DNA of 64,000 bases from Amycolatopsis acidiphila (GTDB taxonomy: Bacteria; Actinomycetota; Actinomycetes; Mycobacteriales; Pseudonocardiaceae), in contig NZ_CP090063.1 of NCBI RefSeq assembly GCF_021391495.1, positions 2,480,001 to 2,544,000 of the forward strand, in the 5' to 3' direction. This document shows, piece by piece, positions 18,507 to 26,013 of this stretch (positions are counted from its first letter, which is position 1; every line of letters starts with the position of its first letter). The translations under genes were made by a program, and so were the position numbers. The notes beneath the pieces are model-generated. The model saw nothing but the letters and a program-made list of their open reading frames with translations, had not been told where the DNA came from and did no database searches.

Positions 18507-19162
18507 GTTCCGCCGGGCTGCCCGAAGGCGCGTCCGGCCCGCTGCACGACTTCGGGCGGCTGATCGGCAGGGTGCTGTTCCGGCCGGCGTTCCGGGTGCG
18601 GGTGCGGGGCCTGGAGCGGGTGCCGCGCAGCGGGCCGGTGGTGCTCATCGCCAACCACAGCTCGATGGTCGAACCGCAGCTCATCTTCGGAATGCTGCCG
18701 CGGCGCTCGGTGTTCCTCGTGAAGGAGGAGATGTTCGCCGGGGCGCAGGGGTGGTTCCTCCGGCGGATCGGCCAGGTGCCGGTCCGCCGGGGTGCGCCCG
18801 ACCGGGCGCCGCTGCTGACCACGGCGCAGATCCTGCGCGAGGGCGGTCTCGTGGGCGTGTTCCCCGAGGGCACCCGCGGCGACGGGGACGTGGCGACGGC
18901 CGAACGCGGCGCGGCCTGGCTGCTGCGCGGCACGGATGCGCAGGTCCTGCCGGTCGCGGTCCGTGGCACGAAACGGCCGGCGGACCGCGGGCGCCGGTTC
19001 CGCCCGCGGGTGGACGTGCTGGTGGGCGAGCCCTTCCGGGTGCGGGTCGGCAAGGGACGGGCCGGCCTGGCCGAAGCCACCGAAAGACTGCGCGGCGAAC
19101 TCGCCGCGCTCGTGCGCGAGCTGGACGAACAGCGCGCGCAGACAGAGAAAGCGAAGTCATGA
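18503..19162 (+). CDS. 1-acyl-sn-glycerol-3-phosphate acyltransferase-like (PlsC family)
   Basis: 219 residues. The acyltransferase fold is recognisable from [36 protein letters not shown] and [12 protein letters not shown]. It probably acylates lysophosphatidate in phospholipid synthesis at the membrane face. The usual catalytic HX4D motif reads His-Ser-Ser-Met-Val-Glu here, that is HX4E, so activity or specificity may differ. It starts at GTG overlapping the cmk stop and ends overlapping the der ATG, as is common for actinobacterial cmk-plsC-der clusters. Confidence 0.85.
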   Translation: MSSAGLPEGASGPLHDFGRLIGRVLFRPAFRVRVRGLERVPRSGPVVLIANHSSMVEPQLIFGMLPRRSVFLVKEEMFAGAQGWFLRRIGQVPVRRGAPDRAPLLTTAQILREGGLVGVFPEGTRGDGDVATAERGAAWLLRGTDAQVLPVAVRGTKRPADRGRRFRPRVDVLVGEPFRVRVGKGRAGLAEATERLRGELAALVRELDEQRAQTEKAKS

Positions 19163-20592
19163 CAGAGCTAGAGGGGGCCGACGGCTCCTGGTCCGACGAG
19201 GCCGAGTTCGCCGCGCTCGACGCGCAGGTCGAAGGCCTGGCCGAGGACGCCGACGCCGCGCTGAACCAGCCGGTGCTCGCCGTCGTCGGCCGCCCGAACG
19301 TGGGCAAGTCGACCCTGGTCAACCGGATCCTCGGCCGCCGCGAGGCGGTCGTGCAGGACGTGCCGGGGGTGACCCGGGACCGCATCGCCTACGACGCGAT
19401 GTGGAACGGCCGGCGGTTCACCGTGGTCGACACCGGTGGCTGGGAGCCCGGCGCCAGCGGCCTGCAGGGCGCGGTCGCGGCACAGGCCGAGATGGCGATG
19501 GCCACCGCGGACGCGGTGCTGCTCGTGGTGGACGCCTCGGTCGGGGCGACGACCACCGACGAGGCGGTCGCGCGCGTGCTGCGCCGGTCGAAGCGGCCGG
19601 TGCTGCTGGCCGCGAACAAGGTCGACGACAACCGCCTGATCGCCGACGTCGCGTCGCTGTGGTCGCTCGGGCTCGGCGAGCCGATGGCCGTCAGCGCGCT
19701 GCACGGCCGCAGCTCCGGCGACCTGCTCGACGCGATCGTCGGGGCCCTGCCCGAGGCGCCGCGCGACACCGGCGAGCGGGCCGCCGGGCCGCGCCGGGTG
19801 GCGCTGGTCGGCAAGCCCAACGTGGGCAAGTCGAGCCTGCTCAACAAGCTCACCGGCGAGGAGCGCGCGGTGGTCGACTCGGTCGCCGGCACCACGGTCG
19901 ACCCGGTGGACTCGCTCGTCGAGCTGGACGGCGACACCTGGCGGTTCGTCGACACCGCGGGCCTGCGCAAGCGCGTGCAGACCGCGAGCGGCACCGAGTA
20001 CTACGCGTCGCTGCGCACCAAGGCCGCGATCGACGCGTCCGAGGTGGCGATCGTGCTGCTGGACGCGAGCGAGCCGCTCTCGGAGCAGGACCTGCGGGTG
20101 CTGACGATGGTGGTCGAAGCGGGCCGCGCGTGCGTACTGGCGTTCAACAAGTGGGACCTCGTCGACGAGGACCGCCGCTACCAGCTGGACAAGGAGCTCG
20201 ACCGCGGCCTGGTCCGGGTGCCGTGGGCGCAGAAGGTGAACATCTCCGCGCTCACCGGCCGCTCGGTGCGCAAGCTCGCGCCCGCGCTGCGCACGGCTCT
20301 CGAGTCGTGGGACCGGCGGGTGTCGACGGGCCAGCTCAACGGCTGGCTCTCGGAGCTCATCGCGGCGACCCCGCCGCCGGTGCGCGGCGGCAAGCAGCCG
20401 AAGGTGTTGTTCGCGACCCAGGCGGCGATCCGGCCGCCGACGCTGGTGCTGTTCACGACCGGGTTCCTCGAGGCGGGCTACCGCCGTTTCATCGAGCGCA
20501 AGTTCCGCGAGCGCTTCGGGTTCGAGGGCACCCCGGTGCGGATCAACGTGCGGGTGCGGGAGAAGAAGGTACGCAGTAAGAAGGGCAAGTGA
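19159..20592 (+). CDS. der: Ribosome assembly GTPase Der (EngA)
   Basis: 477 residues. An acidic 35-residue leader is followed by tandem G domains: G1 [33 protein letters not shown]; then [26 protein letters not shown] and [11 protein letters not shown]. The C-terminal KH-like domain has [12 protein letters not shown] and ends with a basic tail. It acts in 50S subunit maturation. ATG 19159 overlaps the plsC stop (ATGA). This is the last gene of the conserved block; a hairpin follows. Confidence 0.97.
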   Translation: MTELEGADGSWSDEAEFAALDAQVEGLAEDADAALNQPVLAVVGRPNVGKSTLVNRILGRREAVVQDVPGVTRDRIAYDAMWNGRRFTVVDTGGWEPGASGLQGAVAAQAEMAMATADAVLLVVDASVGATTTDEAVARVLRRSKRPVLLAANKVDDNRLIADVASLWSLGLGEPMAVSALHGRSSGDLLDAIVGALPEAPRDTGERAAGPRRVALVGKPNVGKSSLLNKLTGEERAVVDSVAGTTVDPVDSLVELDGDTWRFVDTAGLRKRVQTASGTEYYASLRTKAAIDASEVAIVLLDASEPLSEQDLRVLTMVVEAGRACVLAFNKWDLVDEDRRYQLDKELDRGLVRVPWAQKVNISALTGRSVRKLAPALRTALESWDRRVSTGQLNGWLSELIAATPPPVRGGKQPKVLFATQAAIRPPTLVLFTTGFLEAGYRRFIERKFRERFGFEGTPVRINVRVREKKVRSKKGK

Positions 20593-20598
20593 AAACGG

Positions 20599-20624
20599 CC
20601 TGAGGGCTACCGGGCACCCTCAGG
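20599..20624 (+). terminator. Candidate hairpin after der
   Basis: CCTGAGGG and CCCTCAGG form an 8-base stem around a 10-base loop, starting 7 bases after the der stop. No T-tract follows, which is usual for high-GC actinobacterial terminators. It separates der from the NRPS-like gene. Confidence 0.5.
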
Positions 20625-20700
20625 TAGGCTGAGCGGTCGCACCGGGCGCCTCACCGTGGGAGAGCAAGCCCGACTTGTTCCGAAAGGTGAGTGACGGGCC

Positions 20701-23700
20701 TTGCTGCCTGCGCTGGAAACGCCCCTGCCCGCTGTGCTCGACACCCGGCCCAGAGCGCTGTTCTGGACCGGCCTCGCCGCCAGTGAGCGCACCCTTCTCG
20801 ACGTGCTCGCCGGCACCGTCGCGCGCCATCCCGGCGCCGCCGCGATCGACGACGGCGAGCAGGTGCTCAGCTACCGCAGGCTGGCCGAGGAGGTCGACGC
20901 CCTGCGTGGCCGGCTCGCCGCGTTCGGCGTCGGCGTCGGCGACCGGGTGGGCGTCCGGATCTCCTCCGGCACGGCGGAGCTGTACGTCGCGATCCTCGCC
21001 GTGCTCGCCGCCGGTGCCGCCTACGTGCCGGTCGACGCGGACGACCCCGACGAGCGCGCGGACCTGGTGTTCGGCGAGGCCGGGGTGTGCGCGGTGCTCA
21101 CCGACGGCGCAGCGCTGACCGCGTACGCGGCGCCCATCGGCCAGCCCGGCGTCCCCGGTGCGGGTGACGACGCGTGGATCATCTTCACCTCCGGCTCGAC
21201 CGGCAAGCCCAAGGGCGTGGCCGTCAGCCATTCCGCGGCCGCCGCCTTCGTCGACGCCGAAGCCGAGCTGTTCCTCGCCGACGAGCCGATCGGCCCCGGC
21301 GACCGCGTGCTGGCCGGGCTGTCGGTCGCGTTCGACGCCTCGTGCGAGGAGATGTGGCTGGCCTGGCGGCACGGCGCCTGCCTGGTGCCGGCGCCGCGTT
21401 CGCTCGTGCGCACCGGCGTGGACCTGGGGCCGTGGCTGGTGGCGCAGCGCATCACGATCGTCTCGACGGTGCCGACGCTGGCCGCGCTGTGGCCCGCGGA
21501 CGCGCTCGAGGACGTCCGGCTGCTGATCTTCGGCGGCGAGGCCTGCCCGCCGGAGCTGGCCGAGCGCGTGGCGGTGGAGGGCCGCGAGGTGTGGAACACC
21601 TACGGCCCCACCGAAGCCACGGTCGTGGCCTGTGCCGCGCCGCTGACCGGCGAAGGGCCGGTGCGGATCGGCCTGCCGCTGCTGGGCTGGCAGCTCGCGG
21701 TCGTCGACGAGCTGGGCGAGCCGGTCGCGATGGGGGAGAGCGGGCAGCTGGTGATCGGGGGCGCGGGCCTCGCCCGGTACCTGGACCCGGTCAAGGACGC
21801 GGAGAGGTACGCGCCGCTGCCCGCGCTGGGCTGGCAGCGCGCCTATCGCAGCGGTGACCTGGTGCGTGCGGAACCGGAGGGGCTGCTGTTCCTCGGCCGG
21901 GCCGACGAGCAGGTCAAGCTCGGCGGCCGCCGGATCGAGCTGGGCGAGGTGGACGCCGCGCTGCAAGCGCTTCCCGGCGTCGCGGGCGGGGCCGCCGCGA
22001 TCCGCGAGACGAAGGCGGGCAACCAGGTTCTCGTCGGCTACGTCGTGCCCGCCGGCGGCTTCGACACCGATGCCGCGGCCGCCCTGCTGCGGGACCGGTT
22101 GCCTGCCGCGCTGGTGCCCCTGCTCGCCGTGGTCGAGGACCTGCCGACCCGCACCTCCGGCAAGGTGGACCGGGCCGCGCTGCCGTGGCCGTTGTCCACT
22201 GTGGACGCCAACGAGCTGTCCCCGACCGAGCTGTGGCTGGCCGAGGGCTGGTCGGAGATCCTGGGCGTGGCGCCCGGCGACGCGGACGCGGACTTCTTCA
22301 GCCACGGCGGCGGCAGCCTCACCGCGGCCCAGCTGATCGCCCGGATCCGCACCCGCCATCCCCAGGTGTCGGTCAACGACATCTACCAGTACCCGACGCT
22401 GGGCGAGCTCGCCGCGCTGCTGGACGGGCTCGTCGCGACGGAGACCGCGCGCCGCGACATCGAGCCGACGCCGCGCCGCACCGGGTTCGTGCAAGCGCTG
22501 CTGCTGGTGCCGCTGCTGACGCTGACCGGCCTGCGCTGGACCACGGCGCTCGCCGCGCTGTCCACGGTGTTCTCGCTCGCCGGGGCGGCCTGGGCGCCGT
22601 CGGTCCCGTGGTGGGCGCTCGGCCTCGCGTGGCTGGTGCTGTTCAGCCCTGCGGGCCGGATCGCGATCGCCGCCGGTGGCGCGCGGCTGTTGCTGCGGGG
22701 TGTGCGGCCCGGCAGCTACCCGCGCGGCGGCAGTGTCCACTTGCGACTGTGGACGGCCGAGAAGCTCGCGGACGTCAGCGGTGCGGGCAACGTCTCCGGC
22801 GCCTCCTGGATGACGCACTACGCGAAGGCGCTGGGCGCCAGGGTGGCCAGGGACGTCGACCTGCACTCGCCGCCGCCGGTGACCGGCATGCTCAAGCTCG
22901 GCCGGGGTGCGGCGATCGAGCCCGAGACCGACCTGTCGGGCCACTGGGTGGACGGCGACCTCGTGCACATCGGCAAGATCCGGATCGGCGCGGATGCCAG
23001 GGTCGGCGCGCGGAGCACGTTGTTCCCCGGCGCCCGGATCGGCAAGGGTGCGGAGATCGCGGCAGGCTCGACCGTGCGCGGCGCGGTCCCCCCGGGGCAG
23101 CGCTGGGCCGGGTCGCCGGCCGGACGCGCCGGCAAGAGCGCGTTGCGCTGGCCGTCCAGCCGCCCGCCGCGGTCGCGGCGCTGGGCGTGGGCCTACGGCC
23201 TGACCTCGCTGTTGCTGGGCCTGCTGCCCGCGGTCGCCGCCGTGCCGGGGATCGTCCTCGTCGCGCAGGGCGCCCCCTCGCCCGGCGCGATGCTCGCGCT
23301 CGCGCCACCGGCGACAGTCGCGTACTTCCTGTCGTATGCGTTGCTGGTGCTGGCCGGGGTGCGGGCACTCGGCATCGGGATGGCCGAGGGCTACCACCCG
23401 GTGCACGGCCGTGCGGCGTGGCAGGTCTGGGCGACCGAGCGGCTGATGGACATGGCGCGCACCGCGTTGTTCCCGTTGTACGCCAGCCTGTTCACCCCGG
23501 TGTGGCTGCGCCTGCTCGGCGCGAAGGTCGGCCGCGGCGCGGAGATCTCGACGGTGCTGGCGCTGCCGAAGATGACGAAGGTCGACGACGGCGCGTTCCT
23601 CGCCGACGACACCATGGTCGCGACCTACGAGCTCGGCCACGGCTGGCTGCACGCCGCGCCCGCGCGCATCGGGAAGCAGGCGTTCCTGGGCAACTCCGGG

Positions 23701-24546
23701 ATGGCCGCGCCCGGCCGCGCGGTCCCGAAGCGCGGGCTGGTGGGCGTGCTGTCCTCCGCGCCGCGCAAGGCGAAGAAGGGCTCGTCGTACCTGGGCATGC
23801 CGCCCATGCCGCTGCGGCGCGCGGTCGAGGTCGCCGACGCCGGCCGGACCTACCGGCCGCCGGCGCGGCTGAAGGTCGCGCGCGCCCTGGTCGAGCTGTG
23901 CCGGATCGTGCCGGTCATCTGCGCGGTTGAACTGGCGGTGCTGGTGCTCGCGGGCCTGGGCGCGGTCTGGACGTCGGCGGGCCTGTGGGCCGCCGCGCTG
24001 CTCTCGGGCGCGGCGCTGTTCGGCGCCGGGCTCGTGGCCGCCGGGCTCGCGACGCTGATGAAATGGCTGCTGGTGGGCCGGTTCCGCACCGTCGAGCACC
24101 CGCTGTGGAGCTCGTTCGTCTGGCGCAACGAGCTGGCCGACACCTTCGTCGAGGCGTTGGCGGTGCCGTGGCTGGTCGGCTCGATCGGCGGCACCCCGCT
24201 GCTGACGGCGTGGCTGCGGACGATGGGGGCGCGCATCGGGCGCGGGGTGTGGCTGGAGACCTACTGGCTGCCCGAGGCGGACCTGGTGCGCCTCGGCGAC
24301 GGCGCGACGGTCAACCGGGGCTGTGTCGTGCAGACCCACCTGTTCCACGATCGGATCATGAGCATGAGCGAGGTGACCCTGGCCGAGGGCGCGACACTCG
24401 GCCCGCACGGCATCGTCCTGCCCGGCGCCACGATCGGCGCGCGCACCACCGTCGGCCCCGGCTCCCTGGTGACCCGCGGCGACGCGGTCCCCGCGGACTC
24501 GCGCTGGCTCGGCAACCCGATCTCGGCGTGGGGACACGGGGTTTGA
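20701..24546 (+). CDS. Pls/PosA-family single-module NRPS with membrane C-terminal domains (epsilon-polylysine synthetase-like)
   Basis: 1281 residues from TTG 20701; an in-frame stop at 20692-20694 excludes earlier starts, and AAGG lies about 13 bases upstream. Order: adenylation domain (about 30-500: FTSGSTGKPKG, FDASCEEMW, NTYGPTEATV, YRSGDLVR, SGKVDRA) and carrier domain with phosphopantetheine Ser539 in HGGGSL. Three pairs of membrane helices follow (about 597-660, 828-890, 1066-1124), separating three soluble domains with hexapeptide-repeat/left-handed-helix character. This is the Pls architecture: no condensation or thioesterase domain, and peptide bonds are made by the C-terminal domains. 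Hand alignment to GrsA gives pocket residues D212 A213 E216 S255 I276 G278 T300 V308 V309 K488, close to the published lysine code DAESIGSVAK. A basic homopolymer or capped amino acid is inferred. It is coupled to an M1 peptidase gene. Confidence 0.87.
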   Translation: MLPALETPLPAVLDTRPRALFWTGLAASERTLLDVLAGTVARHPGAAAIDDGEQVLSYRRLAEEVDALRGRLAAFGVGVGDRVGVRISSGTAELYVAILAVLAAGAAYVPVDADDPDERADLVFGEAGVCAVLTDGAALTAYAAPIGQPGVPGAGDDAWIIFTSGSTGKPKGVAVSHSAAAAFVDAEAELFLADEPIGPGDRVLAGLSVAFDASCEEMWLAWRHGACLVPAPRSLVRTGVDLGPWLVAQRITIVSTVPTLAALWPADALEDVRLLIFGGEACPPELAERVAVEGREVWNTYGPTEATVVACAAPLTGEGPVRIGLPLLGWQLAVVDELGEPVAMGESGQLVIGGAGLARYLDPVKDAERYAPLPALGWQRAYRSGDLVRAEPEGLLFLGRADEQVKLGGRRIELGEVDAALQALPGVAGGAAAIRETKAGNQVLVGYVVPAGGFDTDAAAALLRDRLPAALVPLLAVVEDLPTRTSGKVDRAALPWPLSTVDANELSPTELWLAEGWSEILGVAPGDADADFFSHGGGSLTAAQLIARIRTRHPQVSVNDIYQYPTLGELAALLDGLVATETARRDIEPTPRRTGFVQALLLVPLLTLTGLRWTTALAALSTVFSLAGAAWAPSVPWWALGLAWLVLFSPAGRIAIAAGGARLLLRGVRPGSYPRGGSVHLRLWTAEKLADVSGAGNVSGASWMTHYAKALGARVARDVDLHSPPPVTGMLKLGRGAAIEPETDLSGHWVDGDLVHIGKIRIGADARVGARSTLFPGARIGKGAEIAAGSTVRGAVPPGQRWAGSPAGRAGKSALRWPSSRPPRSRRWAWAYGLTSLLLGLLPAVAAVPGIVLVAQGAPSPGAMLALAPPATVAYFLSYALLVLAGVRALGIGMAEGYHPVHGRAAWQVWATERLMDMARTALFPLYASLFTPVWLRLLGAKVGRGAEISTVLALPKMTKVDDGAFLADDTMVATYELGHGWLHAAPARIGKQAFLGNSGMAAPGRAVPKRGLVGVLSSAPRKAKKGSSYLGMPPMPLRRAVEVADAGRTYRPPARLKVARALVELCRIVPVICAVELAVLVLAGLGAVWTSAGLWAAALLSGAALFGAGLVAAGLATLMKWLLVGRFRTVEHPLWSSFVWRNELADTFVEALAVPWLVGSIGGTPLLTAWLRTMGARIGRGVWLETYWLPEADLVRLGDGATVNRGCVVQTHLFHDRIMSMSEVTLAEGATLGPHGIVLPGATIGARTTVGPGSLVTRGDAVPADSRWLGNPISAWGHGV

Positions 24547-25805
24547 GGACTGCGCTGGCCTCGCACGGGAACGAGGGGTACCGGGTCTCGTCCTACGAAC
24601 TGGAGCTGGACTACCGGATCGGGCCGAACCGGCTCTCCGCGCGGGCGAAGATCACCGCCGTGGCCTCGGTCGCGCTGTCCCGGTTCACCCTGGACCTCTC
24701 GGGGTTCAAGGTCGGCGGTGTGCACGTGGACGGGCGCGCCGCGAAGTTCAGCCGGAGCGGGACCAAGCTCACCGTGCGGCCGGCGCGGCCGGTGGCCGGG
24801 AAGTTCGTCGTCGAGGTCCGGTACTCGGGCAACCCGAAGCCCATCGGCGGCCGCTGGGGCGACATCGGCTGGGACGAGCTGACCGACGGCGTGCTCGTGG
24901 CGAGCCAGCCGATCGGCGCGCCGTCGTGGTTCCCGTGCAACGACCATCCGGCCGACAAGGCGTCCTACCGGGTCACCCTGACCACCTCGTCGGCGTACGC
25001 GGTGCTGGTCACCGGTGACCTGGTCTCGAGGCAGACCGGTGCCAGCACGACGACCTGGGTGTACGAGCGCCGGGAGCCGACGGCGACCTACCTCATGAGT
25101 GTCCAGATCGGACGGTACGAGGACCTGGCGATGCCGCAGGCGCAGCGGCTGGCGGTACCACGACGGCTCGTGCCGCAGGCCCGCCACGACTTCGCGCGGC
25201 AACCGGAGATGGCCGCGCTGTTCTCGCGCCTGTTCGGGCCCTACCCGTTCGGCGAGTACATCGTGGTGGTCACCGACGACGACCTCGAGGATCCCGTGGA
25301 GGCGCAGGGCATGGCCATCTTCGGGCGCAACCACGTCGACGGGAAGCGGACCCACGAGCGGCTCGTCGCGCACGAGCTGGCGCACCAGTGGTTCGGCAAC
25401 AGCCTCACGATCGCCGACTGGCCGTACATCTGGCTCAACGAGGGCTTCGCGACCTACGCGGAATGGTTGTGGTCCGAGGAGTCCGGCGGCCCCCCGGCCG
25501 CGGAGCTGGCCCGGCAGTGGCGCGCCCGGCTCTCCTCGCTGCCCGCGGACCTCGTCATCGCCGACCCCGGTGAGGCGAACCTGTTCGACGAGCGCGTGTA
25601 CAAGCGCGGCGCGCTGACCCTGCACGCCCTGCGCGCCGCCGTCGGGGACGGCGTGTTCTTCCAGATCCTGCGCTCCTGGGCGGAGGCGCACCGGCACGCC
25701 ACCGTCACTACGGCGCAGTTCGTCGCGCATGCGGAAGCCCGGGCGGGGCAGCCGCTGCGGGAGCTGTTCACCGCGTGGCTGGAGACTCCCGCCCTGCCGG
25801 GCTGA
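24543..25805 (+). CDS. M1-family zinc metallopeptidase, compact form
   Basis: 420 residues from TTG 24543, whose codon overlaps the NRPS stop (TTGA), so the two are translationally coupled. N-terminal beta-saddle domain (about 12-190), then a thermolysin-like catalytic domain. Zinc site HELAH 277-281 and Glu300 in NEGFATY are spaced exactly as in M1 (HEXXH-18-E). The usual GAMEN exopeptidase motif is replaced by VEAQGMAIFG. The large C-terminal helical domain of ERAP/PepN is absent and no signal peptide is seen, so it is probably cytoplasmic. Beside a polylysine-synthetase-like gene it may trim or degrade the product, as zinc aminopeptidase-type Pld enzymes do in polylysine producers. The 3' end overlaps the convergent fdsD by 38 bases. 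Confidence 0.88.
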   Translation: MRTALASHGNEGYRVSSYELELDYRIGPNRLSARAKITAVASVALSRFTLDLSGFKVGGVHVDGRAAKFSRSGTKLTVRPARPVAGKFVVEVRYSGNPKPIGGRWGDIGWDELTDGVLVASQPIGAPSWFPCNDHPADKASYRVTLTTSSAYAVLVTGDLVSRQTGASTTTWVYERREPTATYLMSVQIGRYEDLAMPQAQRLAVPRRLVPQARHDFARQPEMAALFSRLFGPYPFGEYIVVVTDDDLEDPVEAQGMAIFGRNHVDGKRTHERLVAHELAHQWFGNSLTIADWPYIWLNEGFATYAEWLWSEESGGPPAAELARQWRARLSSLPADLVIADPGEANLFDERVYKRGALTLHALRAAVGDGVFFQILRSWAEAHRHATVTTAQFVAHAEARAGQPLRELFTAWLETPALPG

Positions 25806-26013
25806 GCAGCCGGGCCGCGGCCAGCGCCAGCGGGTCGAAGCTCGCCGGCGCGGTCGCGGCCCGGTGCAGCAGGTCCGCGCGCATCCGCGGATCCCAGAAC
25901 TGCCGGATGTGCGCGGCGATCGCTGTCGCCGCCTTGTCGGCCGGCTGGTGCCGGAACTGGACCGCGATCTCGTTCGCCATCCTGGTCTGCGGCGACTCCT
26001 CGTGCGCGCCCAT
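25768..26013 (-). CDS. fdsD: Formate dehydrogenase delta subunit
   Basis: 81 residues. The sequence MANEIAVQFRHQP (from residue 12) followed by AATAIAAHIRQFWDPRMR is the FdsD signature. This small subunit is needed for assembly of NAD-dependent FDH in other bacteria. The ATG overlaps the fdsA stop (ATGA). The 3' end overlaps the convergent M1 peptidase gene by 38 bases, an unusual tail-to-tail overlap in bacteria, though both reading frames look genuine. Confidence 0.85.
   Translation of the reverse strand: MGAHEESPQTRMANEIAVQFRHQPADKAATAIAAHIRQFWDPRMRADLLHRAATAPASFDPLALAAARLLSPAGRESPATR

Noticed and set aside
20620..24537. 1305-residue open frame antisense to the NRPS-like gene
   Set aside because: Product is Arg/His/Ala/Gly-rich with no domain, exactly opposite a gene with full family motifs; a GC-driven shadow frame.
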